DNA from: Fragum whitleyi | Lineage: Eukaryota; Mollusca; Bivalvia; Cardiida; Cardiidae | Assembly (NCBI GenBank): GCA_948146395.1 | Contig: OX411552.1 | Location: 50,334,258 to 50,398,257 of the forward strand | Length of the DNA: 64,000 bases | Direction: 5' to 3' | Shown: positions 34,591 through 45,760 of the stretch, piece after piece | Layout of the letters: each line of letters begins with the position of its first letter | How positions within the stretch are numbered: position 1 is the first letter of the stretch | Made by a program: the position numbers and the translations under genes | Notes under the pieces: generated by a model | The model's input: the letters and a program-made list of their open reading frames with translations, nothing else | Told to the model about the DNA's origin: nothing | Database searches by the model: none

Positions 34591-34822
34591 TTAAAATGCC
34601 ATGCTGATCCCGGAATTTTCCTGGTTTTGCAGGAGGTATAGACAAAGATCAGCCTGCACTTTTGTGCAGTCTGATCTTAGTCCACATCACCTGATATTCC
34701 TGAAATTAAACCATAACAGTTTAAAAATAATATTTTTGAAATGAATACTGACTTGCAATTAGTGCATCCAGTAATTTCAATACAACTTAGCAAAGGTTTT
34801 TATTCAGCATGACAAGGGTCAA
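34591..34822 (+). mobile_element. pb1 MITE, decayed copy
   Basis: Starts TTAAAATGCCATGCTGATCC and ends ATTCAGCATGACAAGGGTCA. The inner CAGCCTGCACTTTTGTGCAG hairpin is preserved. The left terminal CCCTTGT is lost and the right TTAA is mutated to TCAA, so it is an old insertion. Confidence 0.75.
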
Positions 34823-34994
34823 TAGGCTAAAACCCATCAATTGAAAGTGGCTTTCAAATTTCTGTAAACTTTGTCAGATTGAATGTTGTCCAGTCCACGG
34901 TGGGTTTAGCATGATCTTGCATTTCCATTTTGAAAATGCACTCTAATTCATAAATTCCTCATGTTGAGACAGCTAGGTGACTTTTCATATTCTG

Positions 34995-35330
34995 CTGGCA
35001 GGGCGTGGCTTAGCCGTGACATAATTAGGCCAGTTTACTTTTCAATAGTTAAGGTTCTTTCAAAAGTTATCGATGTAATTGATGTGAATGTGCATGAATA
35101 ACTATCTTAAAACCAATGGATAAAAAAGTAAAGCTAAAGTGAACACATAATCATTGTGGGTTACCAAATCCTCATAACTTCAGCACATTACAAGGGTTTG
35201 TTTGCCAACCTTCGATTCAAAGAAAGTTGATTATCTACTAAACTGAGTGATTAAAAATGAAGCTGATTTACCTTAACCTTTTAAAAAAATGCAACATTAA
35301 CCAATACTTAGGGTCCGCCCTGCCAGGGCA
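34995..35330. mobile_element. Possible small element with CTGGCAGGGCG ends
   Basis: TGCTGGCAGGGCGTGGCTTA at the left is mirrored by TAGGGTCCGCCCTGCCAGGG at the right, about 335 bp apart. There is no flanking duplication and the interior is AT-rich and non-coding. The inverted ends are the only support. Confidence 0.35.
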
Positions 35331-35586
35331 ATAATCTTGCATTGTAGTATTAACAAGAGTGTGTGTTTGATTAGACAATGTATTGAAAACTTAGATCCAA
35401 TGGGTGATTCACAAGGTCTAAAACATAAATTTTTATCAATAGTTTGTAATAGGTACTTACATTTCAAACACCATGGATGAGTTACTTCCAGTTCGTCTTA
35501 TCTCGCCTTCCCTTTTTGCTGCCTTCATTTTTCTTGAACTAACAATTAATTATCCAATTCACTTTGCATTACAGTACTTGTATGAT

Positions 35587-36286
35587 ACAAGAGGACCATG
35601 ATGGTCCTAGATCGCTCACCTGAGTCTATTTGATCCCTGGGACATCACATTAATAAATAGGCAGATGTCAAGAAGGAGACAATTTCTATATAAGATCAAT
35701 ACAATGAAATGTTTTCAGCCAAAAGCCAGACAGATATGCCTTTTCGCTCTTTGATTCTATGTAAAAAGGGTTGCACCCAGGTGGAGCCCAAATGTGACCC
35801 AAAGGTCTTGATATGAACAAACTTGGTAGACGTCCATTAGATGATGCTACAAACTAAATATGAAAGCTGTCTGCCTTCTGGTTTCAGAGAAGAAGATTTT
35901 TGAAGGTTTTCCTATTTTCACCCATCATGCTCAGATGAGCTAAAAGGGATGCTCCCAGGCAAAGCCCAAATATGACCCTAGGGTCTTAATATGAACAAAC
36001 TTGGTAGAGGTCCACTAGATGATACTACAAACCAAATATGAAAGCTGTCTGCCTTCTGGTTTCAGAGAAGAAGATTTTTGAAGGTTTTCCTATTTTCACC
36101 CATCATGCTCAGATGAGCTAAAAAGGGATGCTCCCAGGCAAAGCCCAAACATGATCCCAGGGTCTTGAAATGAACAAACTTGGTAGAGGTCCACTAGATG
36201 ATACTACAAACCAAATATGAAAGCTGTCTGCCAACTGGTTTCAGAAAAGAAGATACTTTAAAATTTTCACTCTTTGATTCTATGTA
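35587..36286 (+). mobile_element. HL-A element, 3'-truncated, about 175-bp core
   Basis: Begins ACAAGAGGACCATGATGGTC then CTAGATCGCTCACCTGAGTC. About three to four units follow with AAGGGATGCTCCCAGGCAAA, GATCCACTAGATGATGCTAC-type and GAAAGCTGTCTGCCTTCTGG phrases. It stops without a 3' hairpin where a new HL-A 5' end begins at 36287, so the second element either inserted into it or the pair arose by unequal exchange. Confidence 0.8.
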
Positions 36287-37804
36287 ACAAGAGGACCAAG
36301 ATGTACCTAGATCGCTCACCTGAGTCTCTTTGACCCCTGGGACATCAGAATAATTAGATAGGCAGATGTCAAAAAGAAGATAATTGCCTAAGATCAATAC
36401 CATGGAACGATTTCAGTGAAGAGCAAGACAGATATGCCTTTTTGCTCTTTGATTCTATGTAAAAAGGGATGCACCCAGGTGGAGCCCAAATGTGACCCCA
36501 GGGTCTTGCTATGAACAAACTTGGAAGAGGTCCATAAGATGATGCTACATACTAAATATGAAAGCTGTCTGCCTACTGGTTTCAGAGAAGAAGATTTTTG
36601 AAGGTTTTCCTATTTTCACCCTTCATGCTCAGATGAGCTGAAAGGGATGCGCCCAGGTGGAGCCCAAATATGACCCAAAGGTCTTGATATTTAAAAACTT
36701 GGTAGGGGCCCAATAGATGATGCTACATACCAAAAATGAAAGCAGTGTGTCCTCTGGTTTCGATTAAAGAAGATTTTAAAGATTTTCACTCTTTAATTCT
36801 ATGTAAAAAGGGTTGCGCCAAGGTGGAGCCCAAATGTGACATAAGGGTCTTGATATGAATAAACCTTGTAGAGATCCACTAGATGATGCTACATACCAAA
36901 TATGAAAGCTGTCTGCATTCTGGTTTCAGAGAAAGAGATTTTTGAAGATTTTCATTTTTTTCCCTTTGTGCTCAGAAGGGCTAAAAGGGATGTTTGTTTG
37001 TTTAAATGGGTTTTATGCCGCTTTCAACAATTTCGCAGTTATATCGCAGGGGCCGGAGCACCTTACAATGGATTCCTGGTATTTCTTTCACCTGTACTAC
37101 CATAACACCCTTTCCTAGCCTCCGACTGCTATCTCACATAGGTTTACGATTATATACCCATTGGTGAGAGACAAACGTCGGAAAGGATATTTGCCGCCAC
37201 TGGGGATCAAACCCATGACTTCCAGATTGGAAGTCTCATGCCTAACTAAAAGGGATGCACCCGGGCAAAGCCCAAATATGACCCCAGGGTCTTCATATGA
37301 AAAAACTTGGTAGAGGCCTACTAGGTGATGCTACATACCAAATATGAAAGCTGTCTGCCATCTGGTTGCAGAGAAAAAGATTTTTTAAGATTTTTGCTCT
37401 TTTATTCATTGTAAAAAGGGTTGCACCCTGGTTGAGCCAAAATATGACCCCAGGGTCTTGATATGAACAAACTTGGCAGAGGTCCACTAGATGATGCTAC
37501 ATACCAAATATGAAAGCTGTCTGCCTTCTGGTTTCAGAGAAGAAGTTTTTTGAAGATTTTCCTTTTTATACCCTTTTTGTTAAGGGTAAAGGGAAAATTA
37601 AAGGTGGCTTTCATTTATTTAAACAACTTTAGTAGAACTTGACCCAAGGAACATCCCTGCCAAATTTCATCAAGATTGGCCAACTGATTTAGGAGGAGAA
37701 GATGTTTAAAGAAATTGTGGATGATGCACATTGCATGACTGACGACGGACATTCTACAATCACAATAGCTCACCTTGAGCACTTCATGCTCAGGTGAGCT
37801 AAAA
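36287..37804 (+). mobile_element. HL-A element, full length, with nested S1
   Basis: The 5' end is ACAAGAGGACCAAGATGTAC then CGCTCACCTGAGTCTC. The 3' end is CACAATAGCTCACCTTG, AGCACTTCATGCT, CAGGTGAGCTAAAA. The core is about seven units of roughly 175 bp (GGGTCTTGATATGAACAAAC, GAAAGCTGTCTGCC). The last part switches to GGAACATCCCTGCCAAATTT and a GACGACGGACATTC run before the hairpin. An S1 SINE with its own target duplication sits inside. Confidence 0.88.
36993..37245 (-). mobile_element. S1 SINE with 12-bp target duplication
   Basis: Flanked by CTAAAAGGGATG on both sides (36981-36992 and 37246-37257), a target-site duplication made from the HL-A core. On the minus strand the tRNA-like head (about 37245-37180) is followed by the complete S1 body and ends ...CATTTAAACAAACAAACA. 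This proves that S1 moves by target-primed retrotransposition and is younger than this HL-A element. Confidence 0.92.
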
Positions 37805-37944
37805 AGAAACAACAGTGTCATATCACTGTAATGGCTATAATTGTTCTTCACCTTGACTGTTTTTATACATGATCCAAATTAATAGGGTAACTAGATTGTG
37901 GCAAAGACGACTTATCCCCCCCTTCAAGTGCTCTTTAATAATGA

Positions 37945-39544
37945 ACAAGAGGACCAAGATGGTCCTAAATCGCTCACCTGAGTCTCTTTGACCCCTGGGA
38001 CATCACATTAATTAGATAGGCAGATGTCAAAAAGAAGATAATTGCCTAAGATCAATACCATGGAACGATTTCAGTGAAGAGCAAGACAGATATGCCTTTT
38101 TGCTCTTTGATTCTATGTAAAAAGGGATGCACCCAGGTGGACCCTTAATGTGACCCCAGGGTCTTGATATGAGCAAACTTCGAAGAGGTCCATAAGATGA
38201 TGCTATACTCTAAATATGAAAGCTTTCTGCCTTCTGGCTTCAGAGAAGATGATTTTTGAAGTTTTTTTATTTTCACCCATCTTTCTCATAAGATATAAGG
38301 GATGGGCCCGGGTGGAGCCAAAATATGACCCAAGGGTCTTGATATGAACAAACATGGTAGGGGCCCACTAGATGATGCTACATACCAAAAATGAAAGCAG
38401 TGTGCCCTCTGCTTTCCATTAGAGAAGATTTAAAAAGATTTTCGCTCTTTGATTCTATGTAAAAAGGGTTGCGTCCGGGTGGAGCCCAAATATGATCCTA
38501 GGGTCTTGATATGAACAAACTTGGTAGAAGTCCACTAGATGATGCTTCATACCAAATATGGAAGCTGTCTGCCTTCTGGTTTTATGGAAAAAGATTTTTG
38601 AAGATTTTCATTTTTTTACCCTTTGTGCTCATAAGATATAAAGAGATGCACCTGTGCAAAGTTAAAATATGACCCAAGGGTCTTGATATGAACAAACTTA
38701 GTAGAGGCCCACTAGGTGATGCTACAAACCAAAAATGAAAGCAGTGTGCCCTCTGGTTTCAATTAAAGAAGATTTTAAAAGATTTTCACTCTTTGATTTT
38801 ATGTAAAAAGGGTTGCGCCCGGTGGAGCCCAAATATGATCCTAGGGTCTTGATATGAACAAACTTGGTAGAAGTCTACTAGATGATGCTAAATACCAAAT
38901 ATGGAAGCTGTCTGCCTTCTGGTTTTATAGAAGAAGATTTTTGAAGATTTTCATTTTTATACCCTTCGTGCTCATAAGATATAAAGGGATGCATCTGTGC
39001 AAAGCCCAAATATGACCCAAGGGTCTTGATATGAACAAACTTTGTAGAAGCCCACTAGATGATGCTACATATTTAATATGAAAGCTGTCTGCCATCTGGT
39101 TTAGGAGAAGAAGATTTTAAAAGATTTTCGCTCTTTGATTCTATGTAAAAAGGGTTGCGCCCGGGCAATGCCCAAATATGACCCCAGGGTCTTGATATGA
39201 ACAAACTTGGTAGAGGTCCACTAGATGATGCTAAATACCAAATATGAAAGCTGTCTGCCTTCTGGTTTCAGAGAAGAAGATTTTTAAAGATTTTCATATT
39301 TTCACCCTTTTTGTTAAGAGTAAAGGGAAAGTTAAGGATGGATTTCATTTATTTGAACAACTTTGGTAGAGCTTGATCCAAGGAACATCCCTGCCAAGTT
39401 TCATTAAGATTGGCCCATTGGTTTAGGAGGAGAAGATGTTTAAAGAAATTGTGGACGATGGATGACAGACGCTGCACGACTGACGACAGACATTCTACAA
39501 TCACAATAGCTCACCTTGAGCACTTCGGGCTTAGGTGAGCTAAA
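37945..39544 (+). mobile_element. HL-A element, full length, about 175-bp core
   Basis: The 5' end is ACAAGAGGACCAAGATGGTC then CTAAATCGCTCACCTGAGTC. The 3' end is CACAATAGCTCACCTTG, AGCACTTCGGGCT, TAGGTGAGCTAAAA; the 3' hairpin stem has a C-to-G change. About eight core units match those of the previous copy. The element lies only about 140 bp downstream of it, and the two share the same terminal phrase GGAACATCCCTGCCAAGTTT. Confidence 0.88.
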
Positions 39545-39736
39545 ATCCAGAAGATTTCTAAATGCATTGTTTAAATGAATAGGACACATTGACTGACGAC
39601 AGACGACTCGCCATGACATAAGCTCTGCTGGACTAAGTCCAGAGGTGCAAAAAATGGCACATTTTTCTGATTAAACCTACTTCCAAACAATTTCCCAAAA
39701 GAAAAGTAAACAACAACAATGTTGTTTAATTGATAA

Positions 39737-40340
39737 ACAAGATGTGTTTGTAAAAACCCAAAGCCCCAGCAACTACCATTCTTTCAAACAGCGGTTTGAT
39801 ACATGAATACGGAAAAACTAAATTTTAATCTTTTGTTATTCAAAAACTGTTGCTTTATTCCAATTTTCAACAGTTAGAGTTTTACTAATCAGAAGTTATA
39901 CCTAATTTTAAAGTTTTAATGTTATCAATGAGTGACCTACTCTAATTGACCATGACTCTGATTACGAACATTGACTTTGTCATGAGCAATACACATGTGA
40001 AATATAATGACTTAACATTCCAAAGTTATGGCAAAAGTAAATTTTACAAAATTTGACATTATGGCAAAAGTAAAATTTACAAAATTTGACAAAAATGACC
40101 TTTACCTCAATATATGACCTTAAAAATGGTACCGTCTGAGAGGTCTTATTCCAAGCAATCATCATATGAAATATGAAGGCTTTATCACCTACCAATAAAA
40201 ATTTATGGCTAATTTTATGTTGTAAATAGTGACCTAAAATGACCTTGACATTGTCTAAATTGTCAAAAGATTGCCTAACATATTTTACAAGTAGCTTATT
40301 AGTTGTCGGGAAACTTATGTTTTCAAAGGACAAGGTTCAC
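39737..40340 (+). mobile_element. HL-C-like 5' end with diverged core
   Basis: ACAAGATGTGTTTGTAAAAA then CCCAAAGCCCC resembles the HL-C start (ACAAGATGTGTTTGTGAAAC then ATGCCCCC). A TGACCTTGAC-type core follows, with a 28-bp direct duplication of GGCAAAAGTAAATTTTACAA near 40030 and 40060. No HL-C 3' hairpin was found. The 117-codon minus-strand frame across it is read-through. Confidence 0.5.
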
Positions 40341-40570
40341 TAACCACCAAAAACGGCCCAAACTCAATTTTCTACGAAATTTGAATTTTTGATCCCTCTA
40401 ACCATTATTTGTTAGAAAAATGAAAAAGAAGTCCTCCAAGACGACCAAGGTTACCATGGCAACCAGTCAATAATCTAATAATTCTAAAATTTGGACTTTT
40501 TCCATTCAATACAAAAAACTTTTATTATATGAGCATTTCAAGTAGACAGAAGTTTGAGAACGAGTTATTA

Positions 40571-41175
40571 GTTCCCTGAGCACTCACCTGAGCACAAAGT
40601 GCTCAAGCCGAGCTTTTGTGATCACTCACAATCCATCGTCCGTCTATCTGTTCGTCCATCTGTCTGTCCATTAACAATTTCTTGAAACATCTTCTCCTCC
40701 TTAACCATTTGACCAATCAAGCCGAAACTTGGCAGGGATGTTCCTTGAATGAAGCTCTTCCTAAGTCAAAAAGATAATTTAATTCTAGAAAAAACTCAGG
40801 TTGCCATGGTAACAGAAAGGCCAAAAATTGTCGAAAATCTTAGAAAAAGATTTTCTTCTCCTAAACTACTGGTCCAATCAAGCTGAAACTTAGTAGGGAT
40901 GTTTCTTTGGTCAAGCTTCACCCAGGCTGTTAAAAGAATTTAATTTCATCAAAAACTGTGATTTCCATGGTAACGGAAAGGCCAAAAATGACAAAAATCT
41001 TACAAAAAAAATCTTCTTTTCCTAAACCACCATGCCAAACAATTTGAAACTTGGTAGGGATGTTCCTTGAGTAAAGCTCTACCAAGCTTGTTTAATGATT
41101 TTAGTTTCATCAAAAAGTCTGATTTCCATGGTGACTGAAATGTCGAAAAATGCCGACCAAAAGTCTTATATAATA
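40571..41175 (-). mobile_element. HL-A element, reverse copy, about 180-bp core
   Basis: The left edge is the 3' hairpin in reverse: CACTCACCTGAGCACAAAGT then GCTCAAGCCGAGCTTTTGTG. A GTCCGTCTATCTGTTCGTCC microsatellite and about three units follow, with AAACATCTTCTCCTCC, GAAACTTGGTAGGGATGTTC and TTGCCATGGTAACAGAAAGG. No 5' hairpin was found at the right, so the element is 5'-truncated or diverged. Confidence 0.75.
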
Positions 41176-41409
41176 GTCTTATAATATCGAATTCTATAGA
41201 ACGAAATTAGAGTCATACACAAAGGTCAAAGGTCATAAAAAAGAATGTGAAAATCGTGGGCTTATCTTTAATTTCTGGTGATACCTGGTCATGCCTTGGT
41301 AGCCAACATCATGGCATTTACGAAAGCTTAAAAATTCTTTATCTGCCAAAACATGAAAACTAGAATCATCATTACATTCAAAGGTGTAATTCACTACAAA
41401 TATCAACTC

Positions 41410-41964
41410 TTAAAGCTACTCTTGCACAGATTGAGAAAATGTAATTTTTGAAAATTTTCGTCAAATCAATCAGAAGTAACGATCTCATCATGTTGAAGCC
41501 TTTAAATTGATAAGATTCAATCTGGTAATGCATGTAAAGAAAGACTGATATTCCTGAATTAAGCGAAATTCATTCTGAAAAAATAAAGCAACTACTAACG
41601 CCTAAAAAATAATGCTTCAATTTCGAGCAAACTATTTACGCGTGTGCAATCTGCATGTTTGTCTTATTCAATCAAAGATAAAGATTAAAGTATTTGACAG
41701 CTGAAAATGTCATATAAATACAAGCAAAAAGGCAAGATTATTCACGGAAAATAATGATTTTGTAATTAAAAGACTGGAAATGAAAAGACTGGATCCCTTA
41801 CTGATCTCTACACTTCGAACAAATTATTTGCAAAATAATTGAAATGTGTTGTTTTTACTGTCAATGACCTTGGGCCAGTCTTAATCATCTAAAATACGCA
41901 CATTTCCGAATCTAAGATCAAGTTTTGTATTTTTCTATTAAAAACTGTGAAAGAGCAGCTTTAA
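41410..41964. mobile_element. MITE with TTAAAGCTACTCTTGCACAG ends
   Basis: TTAAAGCTACTCTTGCACAG at the left is mirrored by CTGTGAAAGAGCAGCTTTAA at the right, 555 bp overall. A related end with GATTTTTGAAAATTTT-type flank lies at 55255-55380 in reverse. The interior is non-coding. The ends carry TTAA, but I cannot tell whether it is the target or part of the repeat. Confidence 0.6.
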
Positions 41965-42054
41965 AAGCTATTGTCAAATAAACGTTCAGAGAACGACGAG
42001 TCGGATTTGCCTTACCAACAACTAGGTATGCTATTTTTATCTGTGATTTGAATC

Positions 42055-42310
42055 AACGACTAGTCGATGGCGCATCCGCGTCTACTTTTTGCATGTGCCT
42101 ATTAAACAAATTCCAAGATCGGCGCGCGACGCGTCAGTAAACTTGTACCACCAAGTTATAACTTTTCGACTAAACGGCGACGTCTTAGGGATTTTCGGAG
42201 TCGATATCGGATCAGAGACTAATCTGGCGATGGGCCGGCTGATCGTTGGACTCGCTCCGGCCGATTTAGTACACATCTTAGATGTATCTTTTATATTTTC
42301 CAACAAGCAC
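42055..42310. other. CpG-rich patch, open in both strands
   Basis: About 250 bp with many CGs (GGCGCGCGACGCG at 42121, CGGCGACGTC, TCGGAGTCGATATCGG), in sharp contrast to the flanks. It is open on the plus strand for 92 codons (42089-42367) and on the minus strand for 74 codons (42306-42082). The minus frame is Ser/Pro/Ile-rich and ends WWYKFTDASRADLGICLIGT. I recognise neither protein. It could be a CpG-island promoter with a first exon, or an old transposon remnant. Confidence 0.35.
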
Positions 42311-42831
42311 TCTCTAAGTATTTATTCAAGAAGCACTCGTACGATGATCTTTATCAAGTTTGATTGAAAAACCAATCCAATAGTCGAAAAAAAAAAAACA
42401 CTTGTGAGCAATATCTTTTCCACAGGTTTTTCAAAGGTAAAATGATACATTTGTTTTTAAGCGCACCAAATGTTTAAAATGTTGACTGTAAAACTGCCCT
42501 GCTTACAGGCTTACAAGATGTCGATAACTGTTTGCTTATAATACCCTGCTATGCTCGTGCAATTGCGAGCAAAGCGGGATCAATCAGTTAGTATTGTTCT
42601 GTCTAACTGAGAGCAGGGCTGTTTTCTCAGTTTCTGCTTCCTGTATAACTTGCATATTGATCGACCGCTGTAAAAAAAATCAAAGTTTCCAAAATTTGGA
42701 ACGTGTCTTGCAATAACAGAATTAAAATGTTTTGTTATTATTTCAATTTGATGGCATAAATTCTAGCCGCTAATACATGAATAGAAAAAAAGCGTGTCGT
42801 TAGCCAAAAGCTTTCAAACATATTGGAGGGC

Positions 42832-42907
42832 GCCGCCGTCATAGCGCAGTTGGTGGCGCGTCGGACTGTCAATCTAGAGTTCACGGGTTCGATCCCCGAC
42901 GGCGGCA
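42832..42907 (+). tRNA. tRNA-Asp(GTC)-like sequence (SINE head)
   Basis: The acceptor stem GCCGCCG pairs perfectly with CGGCGGC, followed by a discriminator A. The D-arm region TAGCGCAGTTGG fits box A and GGTTCGATCCC fits box B with one change. The anticodon loop CTGTCAA gives GTC (Asp), but its stem has a C-A mismatch and two G-U pairs, and the T-stem has an A-A mismatch. Because the S1 body follows, I take it as a SINE promoter head. A tRNA-finding program may still score it. Confidence 0.6.
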
Positions 42908-43105
42908 CTCATTCTTTCCGACTATTTGTCTCTCACCAATGGGTTGATAATCGTAGACCTATGTGAGATAGCGGCTGGGGGCTAGGAAAGAATGTGGTGG
43001 TTGTACTAGTGAGAGAAATACCAGGAATCCATTGTTAGGTGCTCCAGCCGCCGCGATATAACTGAAATAACGTTGAAAGCGGCGTAAAACTCCATTCAAT
43101 CTATC
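42832..43105 (+). mobile_element. S1 SINE with near-intact tRNA-Asp-like head
   Basis: The head (42832-42907) is followed directly by the S1 body: CCGACTATTTGTCTCTCACC, ATGTGAGATAGCGGCTGGGG, AATACCAGGAATCCATTGTT, AGGTGCTCCAGCCGCCGCGA, ending near ACTCCATTCAATC. The other S1 copies in the window carry the same body in reverse. The body immediately after the tRNA-like part is the reason to call this a SINE and not a tRNA gene. Its head is the best preserved here, so it may be among the youngest copies. It resembles tRNA-headed SINEs described in molluscs (for example V-SINE/RUDI type), but I cannot verify the family. Confidence 0.88.
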
Positions 43106-43476
43106 AACAAATTCAATCATATTGGAATTTTGGAAAATTGTTTGAAATAACAAGCCAAGCGCCTCCATGACGTTTTGCATTGAAGCGGAGGCGTGTATCA
43201 TATGAAATACGGTATGCAAATATTTGAAAGTTTGTCAATGTAACAAATTAAACATTTAACATGGAAAAACATTGGATTTTTCTAACAATTCTATTTTCTA
43301 TCAAGAGAAAATGAAAATTAATTTTTGATGAAAAAAATATGTAGGCCTACTATTTGCATTCAGATTTCAAGACTATGCATTTAACCCTGTTTTCCAATAT
43401 GAAAACTTTTATGCCTTACAACTCCGAAAAAGATAAAAGAAAAAGAGAAGAGCACTAATACGATAGGAATTAAAAT

Positions 43477-43547
43477 GGCAATACCGGGATTCGAACCTGC
43501 GCCGACGGGATGGGAGGCAATATACTCATCCACTAGACCACGGCGTC
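43477..43547 (-). pseudogene. tRNA-like sequence (pseudogene or SINE head)
   Basis: On the minus strand GACGCCGTGGTCTAGTGGAT contains a box A-like segment and GCAGGTTCGAATCCC contains an exact box B (GGTTCGAATCC). The acceptor strands GACGCCG and TATTGCC do not pair well and the T-stem has mismatches, so it cannot be a working tRNA. The start resembles the S2 head, but no S2 body follows. Confidence 0.55.
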
Positions 43548-44499
43548 GAATGTATGACCAGGCGGATATTTTTGTGTTATTTATAACTTATACCCTTATC
43601 GCCCATTTACGAACCGTTCTCGATTCATTATTATATACGGAGATTTAAATAATTAGGTATTTTTGGGGTTTTTTTACTTGTCACAAATTTCTCACACTTT
43701 TAGGATAGGGGTGTCGACCGTAGGTAACGTCAAAGTGCATTTGTTTACTTGACAACGAGATTAGTGAAAAGTTTCGCGTTCAAGTATCAATATGTAAATG
43801 ATTTTCAATAAATTTCATTCCAAATCTATTTAATCTAGGACAGAACTACCGATTTGTACACGATTTATTCACTGGTTTACTTTAACAGGGTATTTTATAC
43901 GAGAAAATGTCCGGTTCTTTGCCTCCATTTTTTTAAATCAGAAACTGTCCATAACCATCGCTGAGGGTAACGATGAGAATAAAAATTACATTTTTTTCGA
44001 ATAAAACATACAACGTATGATTCGCCCCGAATTTTAAGTCTTTAAAGGTCTTTTAAACTTTATTTTAAATTATATTATATAAAACTTGTTGTGGTCGTGA
44101 GTGTCGTTCTACCAGAAAATTAGATCTGAAGAGCGCAAAAATGGGCGGAAAAAGGCCAAAAAGCCTGTTCCACACCCTCTTTGAGTCACGAAAACACATG
44201 AAAAGGGGTAGAAATTATGGGAAAAATTGGCCATTCTGGACGGTTGAGAAATACAGTTAAGTATTTCAGAGGTCATTTTTTGTCAAGGGTATACTTATTT
44301 TTTTACAAAAAAACTGGGCCGCTTTATATAGGAAGTCGAACCATGCCCTTTCCTCATCAAAAGAATGGAGGTGCATTTGTCTGTATGTTCAAACCTCAAA
44401 CTATGTATGAAGCAAATGCCAATTCTTATATTCGCTGTTAGATATTGAATACATTTTGTCGACATCCTTGATAACATCTTTATTTTTTGTTAATTAGTG
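43548..44499. other. Spacer, no gene seen
   Basis: AT-rich and apparently single-copy in this window. The short frames at 44217-44441 and 44295-44477 lie on opposite strands and show no motif. Confidence 0.4.
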
Positions 44500-45060
44500 T
44501 AAAGGAATGACAGGCTGCAAAAGCTTGGGCCATATTGGGCATTGAAAGATCTGGGGCATATTGTTTTACCGTTGTATGTCTGTCCATCTGTCTGTCCGCA
44601 AATTAAAGAAACTTAACCAAAAAACTTAAAATTGGCAATTGCTTCAAGTCTATTCTAAAAACAATGCTCATATTTGGTATGATAATAAATCTCAATGATA
44701 GGCAACTGCTGGTACCAAGGTCAAGGTCATGTGACAAGGTCAAGGTCATCTGTCAAGATCATTTTTTTTAAAATGACTAATTTGGGGGCATTCTCTTTAC
44801 ACAAACAAATCTTGTTATTTCATGATGTAGAAGGTATCACAGCCTTTTAAAGCTAAATAGGCCATATTCCTGTAATTTTTGGTATAATGGTTTTAGGTAT
44901 GACAGGCTTTCAAAGCTTGGGAAATATTTCTGTCATTTTGGTTAATTGGTTTGAAACTTAGGACAAGCTGCATGCATAAGCTTGAGCCATATTCCTTTTA
45001 GTTTTGGCCTCATGGTGTAGAGGGAATGACAAGCTTTAGCCATATTCCTGTTATTTTTGC
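44500..45060 (+). repeat. About 65-bp minisatellite, split by HL-C
   Basis: Units of about 65 bp built on GGAATGACAGGCTTTCAAAG, CTTGGGCCATATTCCTGTTA and CATGGTGTAG start near 44505, 44818, 44887, 44941 and 45009. The HL-C copy at 44530-44815 lies within the array, so the array pre-dates that insertion. Confidence 0.65.
44530..44815 (-). mobile_element. HL-C element, reverse copy
   Basis: On the minus strand it begins ACAAGATTTGTTTGTGTAAA then GAATGCCCCC. It then runs through TGACCTTGACCTTGTCACAT-type sequence, TGATAGATTTATTATCATAC-like words and a GGACAGACAGATGGACAGAC microsatellite, to AAACAATATGCCCCAGATC. The 3' hairpin is diverged. Confidence 0.75.
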
Positions 45061-45736
45061 AGATTATTCAATTCTAACATATAAAAACCCTGGTCATATC
45101 TATTAGCTGAAGTGGTAGCCCACCAAAGATATGAAATGATTCACTTTATAGAAATAGCATACCATATCTTAAGGGGAGATTGCCCTAAATACAATTTTTG
45201 TAAGATTTGTATTTCTATGAAAAAGGTTTAAAATCTTCATTTTGGTCGTAGTGTTTTGAATTAAAACTGCTATATCAGAACTATTCAAAGAAGTATTTGT
45301 ATCAACTTCAAACATTGCATGTCAAGTGGCCTTTTAAGTAAATTGTGAACACTTAATAAAAATGTGGGCTATTTTTCAAAATAAATGTTTTTTTCAGGGA
45401 TTTAGGTTTCAACCTTTTACTTTTATTAACTGAAAGTATTTAACTTTATTATATCATTTCTACTTATTTTTTTTTATCTATAATTTTTCTTCTTTATTTC
45501 TATGGTGGATTTTTGCCACAGTTTTGCCATTTTCATTAAGTCTTTTTTTTTTTTTTAATTTATTGCAGTTTTGCTTCAATTAAGAATTTTCTGAGTCTTA
45601 TTTGGATACAATAGAAAATATGTCATTGAATGTAGTAATTATTTGAATTAAAATTAGGAAAAATAAGTTAAGAAATTTCAAACCATCTGATTTGCTCCAC
45701 AGGTCTGTATCTAATGGTAATGATATGATAATTATT

Positions 45737-45760
45737 TGTGTGTGTGTGTGTTTGTGTTTG
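45737..45760 (+). repeat. (TG)n microsatellite
   Basis: TTGTGTGTGTGTGTGTTTGT, about 24 bp. Confidence 0.85.

Noticed and set aside
39980..40333. 117-codon minus-strand frame with repeated VKFCKFYFCHN-like peptide
   Set aside because: The peptide repeat comes from a 28-bp DNA duplication in an HL-C-like core; no protein family is suggested.
40571..41175. Virus-derived or retroviral sequence
   Set aside because: No gag/pol-like frames, LTRs or primer-binding sites were seen here or elsewhere in the window.
42832..42907. Functional tRNA-Asp gene
   Set aside because: The S1 SINE body follows without a gap, and anticodon-stem and T-stem mismatches are present; reported as a SINE head.
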